Source: Flavobacterium hiemivividum (GTDB lineage: Bacteria; Bacteroidota; Bacteroidia; Flavobacteriales; Flavobacteriaceae). From it: DNA of 35,460 bases. Every line of letters begins with the position of its first letter. Position 1 is the first letter of the stretch. A program made the position numbers and the translations under genes. The DNA is taken from the NCBI RefSeq assembly GCF_004349145.1, contig NZ_SMFO01000019.1:426-35885 (forward strand). The letters run 5' to 3'. The notes under the pieces were generated by a model. The model was not told where the DNA came from. It did not search any database and was given only the letters and a program-made list of their open reading frames with translations. Of this stretch, positions 17,637-24,916 are shown piece by piece.

Positions 17637-18473
17637 CTATTCTTCAATAGGGATTGCGAAAATCGGAACGTCAAAATTATTAGCAAATTTCTTAGTTAAG
17701 CTAGGATGGAATAAACCTTCAAAAAATGTTCTTTTGTACGTCAGCATAGTCAACATGTCTATTTCTTTTAGCAAGATAAAATCTAAAATAGTCTCTTTTA
17801 CTTCATCGCTTTCGATTACAAAAAACTCTATAGGTTCTTCTGCAAAATCCTCTTCCCAATTCTTAATTGTTGCTTTTTCAACATCTGTTTTGCTAGTTTT
17901 CACATAAAGACATTTTACAGCTGCACCAGCCATTTTAGCTAATTTTACCACTTTTTTAAGTGCTTTTTTATCTTTCGGTCTAAAGCGTGTCGTGAAACCA
18001 ATCGTTTCTATTTTTTTGTATTTTGCATTGACAGGAATACTAAGAATTGGCACATTAATTTCGGCTAAAACGTTACCTGTATTGGTTCCTGAAAAAAACT
18101 CTGACCAGCCAGAAGCGCCTTCAGTACCCATAACCACGTAATCTATTTTATCCTCTTTAATTGATTTGTTGATATTATAAAGTAGACTTCCATCCATGAG
18201 ACGATGGGTCATCTTAATATTACCGAGGCGTCGCTCTTGCGCTATGGAACGTAGTTTCGGAATTTCATCTTTAAACATTTCGAATTTCGATAACTCTACT
18301 GATTCATAAATTATCATATAGTTTTCGGGAAAAAACTGATTGTCGAATACAGGCAATTCAAATGCATGCAATAAAACCAGCTCGCCTTGAACTAAATTTG
18401 CAAATTCTAAAGCATGGACAAAGCCATTGGTAGCAGCTTCAGAAAAATCGGTTGGGAATAAAATACGTTTCAT
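17637..18473 (-). CDS. Universal stress protein, tandem UspA domains, copy 1
   Basis: A 278-residue cytosolic protein with two UspA-type domains. The first begins MKRILFPTDFSEAATNGFVHAL and ends with the nucleotide-binding-type VVMGTEGASGWSEFFSGTNTGNV. The second runs from IETIGFTTRFRPKDKKAL to the C terminus and is degenerate, lacking a clear GxxG-9x-G(S/T) motif. It is a close paralogue of the gene just upstream, with the same length and the same promoter-like box at the same distance from the ATG. Usp proteins respond to starvation and stress; a specific role cannot be given. Confidence 0.9.
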   Translation of the reverse strand: MKRILFPTDFSEAATNGFVHALEFANLVQGELVLLHAFELPVFDNQFFPENYMIIYESVELSKFEMFKDEIPKLRSIAQERRLGNIKMTHRLMDGSLLYNINKSIKEDKIDYVVMGTEGASGWSEFFSGTNTGNVLAEINVPILSIPVNAKYKKIETIGFTTRFRPKDKKALKKVVKLAKMAGAAVKCLYVKTSKTDVEKATIKNWEEDFAEEPIEFFVIESDEVKETILDFILLKEIDMLTMLTYKRTFFEGLFHPSLTKKFANNFDVPIFAIPIEE

Positions 18474-18510
18474 TTTGAATTTGTTTAAGGAGGTGAAATA
18501 GTTAAAATTA

Positions 18511-18522
18511 CACCTAAAGTTA
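18511..18522 (-). promoter_or_regulatory. Shared upstream box of usp copy 1
   Basis: The minus strand shows TAACTTTAGGTG, a one-mismatch TAnnTTTG element plus four more bases. The same 12-mer sits at exactly the same distance from the ATG (38 bases) in the paralogous gene. Confidence 0.5.
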
Positions 18523-18682
18523 CAATTATAACATGATAATAATCAGTTATTTAAATTTATTTTAACAATAAAAAGCTTTCCTATATGTAAGAGTAAATCT
18601 GTGTTAAAATTTATAAGTATCTGATTTTCAAATTCTAAAAACGTAAGTTGTTTATTACTCTAACATAACTAGATCTATTTCT

Positions 18683-19516
18683 TTAGTCAATAGGAATGGC
18701 CAAAATAGGGATGTGAAATTCAGGGTGCGCCATTTTTGTATAGCTAGGTTGAAATAGACCTTTAAAAAAACCTCTTTTATACGTTAGCATTGTCAAAACA
18801 TCCACATTTTCAAAAGCTATAAAATCCATGACAGCTTCATTAATCACATCACTTTCTACAATAAAAAATTCAATTGGCTGTGTCTCAAACTCCGTCTCCC
18901 ACTCGGCAATTGTTTCTTTTGAGACATCAGAATTACTGGTTTTTACATAGAGGCATTTCAGCTTTGCATTTAGATGCTTGGCTAAATTAACAACCGTCTG
19001 AATCGCCTGTTTATCCTTCGCTCTGTATCGAGTGGTAAAGCCAATCGTTTTGATCGTTTTGTATTTTGAGTCTAATGGCACGCATAAAACTGGCACTGTT
19101 ATCCCAATAATCACGTCACCTGAATTTGATCCTACAAAAACGGCATCCCACTCTGTAATACCAGATGTTCCCATGACTACAAAGTCAATTTTATCCTCCT
19201 CAACACTCTTTTTGATATTATCGACCAACTCGCCTTCCATTAACCGATGTGTCATTTTTATGTTGTCTAAATTACAAGCTGTGGCAATGGCATGTAATTT
19301 AGGCACTTCCTCTTTAAACATATCAAACTGTGTTAATTCCACTGTGTCATAAACTGTTTTAAAATTCTCGGCAAAGAATTGATCGTCAATAGGCCGTGCG
19401 GGGTAAGAATGTAAAATTATAAGTTCCCCATGAAGTATTTTAGCAAATGCTAATGCGTGTACAAAAGCATTTGTGGCTATGGCAGAAAAATCGGTTGGAA
19501 ATAGAATACGTTTCAT
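18683..19516 (-). CDS. Universal stress protein, tandem UspA domains, copy 2
   Basis: A 277-residue paralogue of the adjacent usp gene, aligned over its whole length from MKRILFPTDFSAIATNAFVHAL to the C-terminal PILAIPID. The first domain keeps VVMGTSGITEWDAVFVGSNSGDV, which fits an ATP-binding UspA loop; the second domain is again degenerate. The pair arose by tandem duplication old enough for many substitutions. The 209-base gap to copy 1 contains its own promoter-like box, so each copy is probably transcribed separately. Confidence 0.9.
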   Translation of the reverse strand: MKRILFPTDFSAIATNAFVHALAFAKILHGELIILHSYPARPIDDQFFAENFKTVYDTVELTQFDMFKEEVPKLHAIATACNLDNIKMTHRLMEGELVDNIKKSVEEDKIDFVVMGTSGITEWDAVFVGSNSGDVIIGITVPVLCVPLDSKYKTIKTIGFTTRYRAKDKQAIQTVVNLAKHLNAKLKCLYVKTSNSDVSKETIAEWETEFETQPIEFFIVESDVINEAVMDFIAFENVDVLTMLTYKRGFFKGLFQPSYTKMAHPEFHIPILAIPID

Positions 19517-19553
19517 ATAATATCAATTTAAATTGCTTATCTCAACGAACGTG

Positions 19554-19565
19554 CACCTAAAGTTA
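19554..19565 (-). promoter_or_regulatory. Shared upstream box of usp copy 2
   Basis: The minus strand shows TAACTTTAGGTG, identical to the box upstream of usp copy 1 and at the same distance from the start codon. Confidence 0.5.
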
Positions 19566-19659
19566 CGGAAATAAAATTAAACATCTAAAGCGATCTCAAC
19601 TTGGTTAACCCAATAAAAAAGCCAATTCAATAAACAAATAGATACTTATTTAGATTTAG

Positions 19660-19667
19660 TACCTTTG
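19660..19667 (+). promoter_or_regulatory. mnmE promoter -7 element
   Basis: TACCTTTG, a perfect TAnnTTTG, 19 bases before the mnmE ATG. No TTG is present at the standard spacing, so the upstream element is weak or absent. Confidence 0.5.
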
Positions 19668-19686
19668 CCACTTAGAATATAAAAAT

Positions 19687-21087
19687 ATGTTATACAACGA
19701 TTCGATAGTAGCCTTAGCAACACCTTCTGGAGCTGGAGCCATCGCAATAATCCGAATTTCCGGTCCGGAAGCAATTACCATTGGAAACAGTGTTTTTAAA
19801 TCCATAAAAAACAAAGATTTAACCAAGCAAAAAACACATACCCTGCATTTAGGCCATATTATGGATGCTTCCAAAACCTTGGATGAAGTCCTAGTATCTC
19901 TATTTAAAGGTCCAAATTCCTATACAGGCGAAAATACGATTGAAATTTCTTGCCACGGCTCTACTTATATTCAGCAACAAATTATTCAATTATTGCTTAG
20001 AAAAGGTTGTCGCATGGCCGATCCTGGAGAATTTACGCTTAGAGCTTTCTTAAACGGAAAACTTGATTTGTCACAAGCGGAAGCAGTGGCAGATTTAATT
20101 TCGTCCGACAATGAAGCTTCGCACCAAATTGCCATGCAGCAAATGCGCGGTGGGTTTTCGAATGAAATAGCCAAATTACGTGAGGAGCTATTGAATTTTG
20201 CGTCTCTTATCGAACTCGAACTTGATTTTGCCGAAGAAGATGTAGAATTTGCCGACAGAACTCAATTTCATGAATTATTAAACCGAATCGAATTTGTACT
20301 AAAGCGACTAATCGATTCTTTTGCCGTGGGGAACGTAATCAAAAACGGAATTCCTGTTGCCATTGTGGGTGAACCCAACGTGGGAAAATCAACATTGTTG
20401 AACGCTTTATTGAATGAAGAGCGCGCCATAGTTTCGGAGATTGCGGGAACAACCCGTGATACTATCGAGGACGAACTAGTCATTGGCGGAATCGGATTTA
20501 GATTTATAGACACGGCTGGAATTCGCGAAACTCAGGATGTGGTAGAAAGCATCGGAATCAAAAAAACTTTTGAGAAGATAGATCAAGCACAGGTTGTTTT
20601 GTATTTATTTGATAGTTTGAAGTTTAAAGTTCAAAGTTCAGAATATATAGTAGAAATCGAGAAAGTTAAAAATCAATTTCCGCTAAAACCTTTAGTGGTG
20701 GTAATCAACAAAACCGAATTACTAACAGATGACGAAGTTGCCGAAATCAAAAATCAACTCCAACCGCTGAACGTGATTCTCGAGATGATATCTGCCAAAC
20801 AAAACCTGGGTATCGAAGAATTAAAAAATCAACTACTATCTTTTGTGAACACTGGAGCTTTACGAAACAACGAAACAATCGTTACTAACACAAGACATTA
20901 CGACTCATTACTCAAGGCCCTAGAAGAAATTTCTAAAGTAAAATACGGCCTAGAAACTAACCTACCAAGTGACTTAATGGCGATCGATATTAAGGAAGCG
21001 CTGTACCATTTTGGAACGATAACAGGTCAGGTTACAAATGATGAATTGCTAGGAAATATATTTGCTAACTTCTGCATCGGAAAATAG
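19687..21087 (+). CDS. mnmE: tRNA uridine-5-carboxymethylaminomethyl modification GTPase MnmE
   Basis: MnmE acts with MnmG to install the cmnm5 group on wobble uridine 34 of certain tRNAs. The 466-residue protein is full length: an N-terminal tetrahydrofolate-binding domain, a helical domain, and an inserted G domain with GEPNVGKST (K234), TTRD, DTAG and NKTE motifs. It ends with the conserved FCIGK, whose cysteine is needed for activity. A short insertion of low-complexity sequence (FKVQSSE, around residues 310-318) lies between G3 and G4 and looks like a repeat-derived expansion. The last 18 bases correspond to the integration site used by SGI1-like islands, and an integrase lies just downstream. 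Confidence 0.96.
   Translation: MLYNDSIVALATPSGAGAIAIIRISGPEAITIGNSVFKSIKNKDLTKQKTHTLHLGHIMDASKTLDEVLVSLFKGPNSYTGENTIEISCHGSTYIQQQIIQLLLRKGCRMADPGEFTLRAFLNGKLDLSQAEAVADLISSDNEASHQIAMQQMRGGFSNEIAKLREELLNFASLIELELDFAEEDVEFADRTQFHELLNRIEFVLKRLIDSFAVGNVIKNGIPVAIVGEPNVGKSTLLNALLNEERAIVSEIAGTTRDTIEDELVIGGIGFRFIDTAGIRETQDVVESIGIKKTFEKIDQAQVVLYLFDSLKFKVQSSEYIVEIEKVKNQFPLKPLVVVINKTELLTDDEVAEIKNQLQPLNVILEMISAKQNLGIEELKNQLLSFVNTGALRNNETIVTNTRHYDSLLKALEEISKVKYGLETNLPSDLMAIDIKEALYHFGTITGQVTNDELLGNIFANFCIGK
21070..21087 (+). other. Candidate attachment site at the mnmE 3' end
   Basis: TTCTGCATCGGAAAATAG encodes FCIGK-stop. SGI1 and related islands integrate in the equivalent 18 bases of trmE/mnmE in Gammaproteobacteria. 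Here accessory DNA with a tyrosine recombinase begins right after the gene. No second copy is visible because the far end of the element is outside the window, so the exact core is not proven. Confidence 0.4.
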
Positions 21088-21115
21088 ATTTCACAAAACA
21101 TCAAAAAATAAAGCA

Positions 21116-21166
21116 AAGAATCCCAGTTAAAATGTCATAAAACGGCATTTTAACTGGGATTCTTCT
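21116..21166. terminator. Terminator downstream of mnmE
   Basis: A perfect 19-bp stem (21116-21134 with 21146-21164) with an 11-base loop, followed by a pyrimidine-rich TCTTTCTG tract. The tract after the stem is weaker than usual. It is the strongest inverted repeat in this gap and could belong to either mnmE or the integrated element. Confidence 0.6.
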
Positions 21167-21207
21167 TTCTGTTTATTTAGCTTTATTTGCAGATAGTTTG
21201 TTCCTTT

Positions 21208-21226
21208 TTGTACCATTATTGTACCA
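21208..21226 (+). repeat. Direct repeat TTGTACCA near the recombinase genes
   Basis: TTGTACCA occurs at 21208-21215 and 21219-21226, an 11-bp period. Position between the mnmE end and the HTH/integrase genes suits an integrase or excisionase arm site, but this is inference. Confidence 0.35.
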
Positions 21227-21269
21227 CGAAAATAATTTTCCTCATCGGAACTTTTTTTGGCGAAATGAT

Positions 21270-21303
21270 GACACACAGAGACACACATAGACACAATGGG
21301 ACA
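21270..21303 (+). repeat. Phased GACACA repeats overlapping the HTH gene start region
   Basis: GACACACAGA, GACACACATA and GACACAATGG follow each other at an exact 10-bp period, then a decayed GACA. The period equals one helical turn, as expected of sites for a protein binding one face of DNA. They lie 17-50 bases upstream of the likely ATG of the HTH gene, so autoregulation or excisionase binding is plausible. Confidence 0.45.
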
Positions 21304-21319
21304 AAAAATTAGTCACATT

Positions 21320-21883
21320 ATGAGTTCTAACATTGAGGTTATCAGAATTTGTGAGCACTGTAAAAAACAGTTCACAGCCAGAACAACGCGAACGCGGTAT
21401 TGTTCACCCATTTGCAACAGTAGAGGTTATAAATCACTTGTACGCAAAGGAAAAGTAGAAAAAAGCAATAACGAGATCGTTCAGCTTTTAAATACAGATT
21501 TGGAAAAAATAAAACCGTTGGAGTTTTTAAAAATTACACAGGCAATCCTGCTTTTTGGAATCAGCAGAAGTACTATTTACAGGTTAGTTAACAATGGACA
21601 GCTAGACATTGCAAAGTTTGGCAAACGAACCGTTATCCGACGATGCGATCTTGAAGCTTTTTTTGCAATTCCTGTACAGGATGTAACCTTGAAAACTGGA
21701 CAGCAATTTCCTGGTTTTGACAATTGCTATACAATAACGGAAATTCAGCAGAAGTACAATATTTCTTCGGGGGCACTCTATCTACTGATTCAACGGCAGG
21801 GCATAGTAAAATATTCCATTGGAAAATTTACCTGTGTAGCCAAACAGGATATTGATATAATTTTTAATGGTGCGGGAAGATGA
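21320..21883 (+). CDS. Zinc-finger plus helix-turn-helix protein next to integrase (excisionase-like)
   Basis: A 187-residue DNA-binding protein if it starts at the ATG giving MSSNIEVIRICEHC; an in-frame ATG 24 bases upstream is possible. Residues about 10-30 carry a CEHC...YCSPIC four-cysteine zinc motif. Around 75-115 there is a MerR/excisionase-type HTH (ILLFGISRSTIYRLVNNGQLDIAKFGKR, with the basic KRTVIRR). A second similar HTH follows near 135-165 (YTITEIQQKYNISSGALYLLI). Its stop overlaps the integrase start by four bases (ATGA), so the two are co-translated. Proteins of this kind accompany tyrosine recombinases in Bacteroidota mobile elements and probably direct excision or regulate the integrase. 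Confidence 0.75.
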   Translation: MSSNIEVIRICEHCKKQFTARTTRTRYCSPICNSRGYKSLVRKGKVEKSNNEIVQLLNTDLEKIKPLEFLKITQAILLFGISRSTIYRLVNNGQLDIAKFGKRTVIRRCDLEAFFAIPVQDVTLKTGQQFPGFDNCYTITEIQQKYNISSGALYLLIQRQGIVKYSIGKFTCVAKQDIDIIFNGAGR

Positions 21884-23022
21884 AAAATATAAATGTTACG
21901 CTAAGAAAAAGAAAACTGCCAAGTGGTAAGATTACATTATATCTTGATTTTTTCCCGCCTGTATACAACCCTAAAACTCATAAATTTTATCGTAGGGAGT
22001 ATCTGAGTTTATATCTGGATGCAAAGCCAAAAAATAATGTTGACAAGGCTGTAAATTCTGAGAATCTATATAAAGCCGAAATTATCTGTGCAAACAGGTT
22101 TAATGAAGTAAATAAGCAGCAGATCTACAATCCTTTTGAGCTGGAGCAACTTCGTCTTAAAGAGATTGGCGAAAAATCATTTCTGCAGTATCTCAAGCTT
22201 GTTGCAGAGAATAAAACGGGCAATAACGGTGATATTTGGACTTACGCCATTATCCACTTTGAAAACTTTCTTAAGAATAAGGATATACTAATACAGGATA
22301 TAGATGTAACTGTTATAGAGGATTTTAGGGAATATCTCTTAAAGGCTAAATGTATCAGGAAAAAGGGTAAGTTTTTAGCTCAGAATACAGCTTTAACTTA
22401 TTTCAATAAAATCAAGGCTACTCTTCGAAAAGCGTATAAAAAAGGATTACTGCAGACCGATGTCAATGCCGCAGTTGAAAGTATAAAGGAACAAGAGTCG
22501 CAGAGGAATTTTCTAACTATGGAAGAGGCTGTAAGATTATTTAAAACCCCTTGCAAAAAAGAAATTGTCAAACGTGTCAGTCTTTTTTCTCTGCTCACGG
22601 GCATGCGTTATTCTGACGTATCAAAACTTACATGGGAAGAAGTGCAATACACCAGACACGAAGGGTACTATATAAGATTTAAGCAGCAGAAAACTGATAA
22701 GCCGGTTACATTGCCCATTTCTGAGGAAGCACTTGAATTCTTAGGGGAACAAAGAATGGAGCATGGAAAAATCTTTATTAATTTAAAAAAATGGGATTTT
22801 GACCGTCTGATACCTATTTGGATTAAAGATGCAGCTATTGAGAAACATATTACTTTTCACTGTTTTCGACATACTTATGCAACACTGCAGATGGCAGCTG
22901 GTACCGATATCTTTACTGTATCGAAAATGCTGGGGCACAAAAACATAAAGACAACACAGATATATACGAAAATCATCGACGAGAAAAAAAGGGAAACAAC
23001 TAATAAAATTTCATTTAAATAA
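21880..23022 (+). CDS. Tyrosine recombinase/integrase
   Basis: A 380-residue phage-integrase family protein that cuts and rejoins DNA at attachment sites. An N-terminal arm-binding-like region (VTLRKRKLPSGKITLYLDF) is followed by a SAM-like core-binding domain and the catalytic domain. Catalytic residues are all present: R243 in LLTGMRYSDV, a lysine in KQQKTDK, H327 and R330 in HCFRHTYAT, H353 in LGHKNIKTT and the nucleophile Y362 in IYTKI. Length fits the Bacteroidota integrase type. It is intact, so the element may be mobile. The nearest target is the adjacent mnmE 3' end. Confidence 0.95.
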   Translation: MKNINVTLRKRKLPSGKITLYLDFFPPVYNPKTHKFYRREYLSLYLDAKPKNNVDKAVNSENLYKAEIICANRFNEVNKQQIYNPFELEQLRLKEIGEKSFLQYLKLVAENKTGNNGDIWTYAIIHFENFLKNKDILIQDIDVTVIEDFREYLLKAKCIRKKGKFLAQNTALTYFNKIKATLRKAYKKGLLQTDVNAAVESIKEQESQRNFLTMEEAVRLFKTPCKKEIVKRVSLFSLLTGMRYSDVSKLTWEEVQYTRHEGYYIRFKQQKTDKPVTLPISEEALEFLGEQRMEHGKIFINLKKWDFDRLIPIWIKDAAIEKHITFHCFRHTYATLQMAAGTDIFTVSKMLGHKNIKTTQIYTKIIDEKKRETTNKISFK

Positions 23023-23063
23023 GAAATTTTTAATTATAGTAGGAAAATGAATTCTAGTCTTTT

Positions 23064-23125
23064 ACTTTAAGGTGGCTTTATTAGCCACTTTAAAGTCGAA
23101 GGCAGATGTGAATCTTATAAGATTC
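23064..23125. promoter_or_regulatory. Hairpin and 16-bp palindrome between integrase and cargo genes
   Basis: An inverted repeat of 14-bp arms with one mismatch (23064-23077 with 23083-23096; core GTGGCT/AGCCAC) may terminate the integrase transcript, although no T run follows. A perfect 16-bp palindrome, GAATCTTATAAGATTC, lies at 23110-23125, about 95 bases before the next gene. A degenerate -7 element TATCTTCG is at 23181-23188. The palindrome could be an operator for the following gene pair. Confidence 0.4.
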
Positions 23126-23218
23126 GTTACCCAGATAATTTGAAAGCACGGGAATAATATTCCAAAATAATTAAATTTATTATCTTCGTATTATTGTCCC
23201 TAATGGATTCTTAGCGTT

Positions 23219-24916
23219 ATGATAAATGTAAAACAACTGCTTGGATTTAAAGATGTCTTTCCAGAAGACCAAGAAGAACCGATCATCAACTATTTACGAA
23301 ATGCCTCAAGAGAATCATTACTGAAATCCATAGGCTTTTTTAATACAAAACCTCTCCCAAACTATGATAATTTTTTTAGTAATCCAGAGGTAAATGATCA
23401 AATAGTTGGCAAAGTCAACTACTATTTATTTCATAATCAAATCAATGTAAAGCCAGCAGTTGTCAGCGGACAAGGTGCTTTAAAATTTGCAGAAGTTGTG
23501 TTGTCTAATTCCTTAGAACTACTTGAAAACAACACCAATTATTCTCTTGATGACGATGAAATGAATTTATTTAAGGCATTTCTATGCATAAATACTGAAC
23601 TAATCAGTAATCAAGTCTTGGATAATTTAAATGAAGATAATTTTGAAAAACTGGTTGATTTCAGTATAATCTTTACTTTTCCCTTTGCAGATTTGGCTTT
23701 TTCCGAAAATGACGACCTCGAATTTTTACATTTGCTTTATGCCACTTTTTATAAGGTTGAAGCGCTTCTTGCATTTCTTAATTCCAAACCTGAATATTCG
23801 AGCCTCAAAGACGGATTTATTAAGTCCTTTAATGTTTCGACCGAAGAAGAATTTGTGAAGCAGATGACATACCTCTTTGGAAAATTACTGGAATTAAAAG
23901 GAACTAACAGCTATTTATGGAACGTTGAAGATAAGGACGCACTAGCATTCCTCGATTCAATGGTATCGTACGATATAGCTCCCGACGAGGATTTTACCCA
24001 CATTAAAAACAGTCCCATCTATAAGGTTGAGGAAAGTGTATATTCAATTATCCATTATTTTTTTGTCATTGATAAGTTTTACAAAAGTGCGAAATTCAAA
24101 CTAAAAGAACTTTATGAAAAAGATGAAGCTTTAAAAACTTTGTATGGAAATTTTTTTAGCTTTTTTAACAGTAAATTTTCTGAAAACTTCCTAATGAAAA
24201 ACCTGCTCGACGAAATGTTTTCAAAAAAACACTATGTAAAGAAACCGGAAAGAGAAAAAGAACTTCCCGGAGAACCTGATTATTATTTGAGGCATAATAA
24301 TGAAGTATTCATTTTTGAAAATAAAGACGTGCTCGTTGCAAAAGGAAGTAAAGCGTCAGCTGATATTGAACAAATCAATGCTGTTTTAAAAAAAAAGTTT
24401 TTAGTCGATGGAACAAAGAAAGTAGGAATTGGACAAATCGTAACTACAATCGGAGAAATTGGCAGCAAGCATTTTAGATTTGATGATTATGTAAATTCGA
24501 AGACTTCGCTTACAATCTACCCCATTTTACTTGTACACGACAGAATATTCCAAACATTGGGAATTAATTACAGGCTTAACCAATGGTTTAAGGAGCAATG
24601 TATAGAAAGACTTGGGGATTTAAATAAAACTTACAACATTAAAAGCCTTACTGTAATAGATATTGATACGTTAATACTCTGGCTTCCTTATTTCCAAGTC
24701 AAAGACAAGAATTTTAAAGAAGTGCTCAATTTTCATATGGCCAAAATGAATAAGAAAAAGAAAGTAAACAATGCTCCAAATCAAGCTGCATTGTTTTACA
24801 GAGCAAATCAAAATTTAACGGAGCAATTGTCACCAATTTCAAGAAGAAACATACCATATAATATTGATTTAAAAAAGCTTATGAACAGGTTTAAAATTGT
24901 CATTAAAGATGAATAA
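23219..24916 (+). CDS. Unknown protein with PD-(D/E)XK nuclease signature (565 aa)
   Basis: I do not recognise this 565-residue protein. No signal peptide or membrane segment is seen. About 340 residues of mostly helical, acidic sequence come first. They are followed by a PD-(D/E)XK-like core: GEPDYY (D354), a short hairpin, then VFIFENKD with E367 and K369, and after it ADIEQINAVLKKKF, which suits the motif helix that follows. This arrangement fits a metal-dependent DNA-cleaving domain. A C-terminal region of about 170 residues includes ILLVHDRIF and a basic KMNKKKKV stretch. It overlaps the next gene by eight bases, so the two are translated together. A defence nuclease is inferred from motif and context only. 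Confidence 0.75.
   Translation: MINVKQLLGFKDVFPEDQEEPIINYLRNASRESLLKSIGFFNTKPLPNYDNFFSNPEVNDQIVGKVNYYLFHNQINVKPAVVSGQGALKFAEVVLSNSLELLENNTNYSLDDDEMNLFKAFLCINTELISNQVLDNLNEDNFEKLVDFSIIFTFPFADLAFSENDDLEFLHLLYATFYKVEALLAFLNSKPEYSSLKDGFIKSFNVSTEEEFVKQMTYLFGKLLELKGTNSYLWNVEDKDALAFLDSMVSYDIAPDEDFTHIKNSPIYKVEESVYSIIHYFFVIDKFYKSAKFKLKELYEKDEALKTLYGNFFSFFNSKFSENFLMKNLLDEMFSKKHYVKKPEREKELPGEPDYYLRHNNEVFIFENKDVLVAKGSKASADIEQINAVLKKKFLVDGTKKVGIGQIVTTIGEIGSKHFRFDDYVNSKTSLTIYPILLVHDRIFQTLGINYRLNQWFKEQCIERLGDLNKTYNIKSLTVIDIDTLILWLPYFQVKDKNFKEVLNFHMAKMNKKKKVNNAPNQAALFYRANQNLTEQLSPISRRNIPYNIDLKKLMNRFKIVIKDE

Noticed and set aside
17578..17907. Rightward open frame of 109 codons opposite the first usp gene
   Set aside because: It lies antisense to the conserved C-terminal usp coding sequence and has no family features; a shadow frame.
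21243..21250. CATCGGAA, matching part of the mnmE end, as a second attachment core
   Set aside because: Only eight bases match, in a position that would leave an element of about 170 bp; chance is more likely.
21270..21309. CRISPR-like array from the GACACA units
   Set aside because: Units are about 10 bp with no spacers of CRISPR size, and no cas gene is present.
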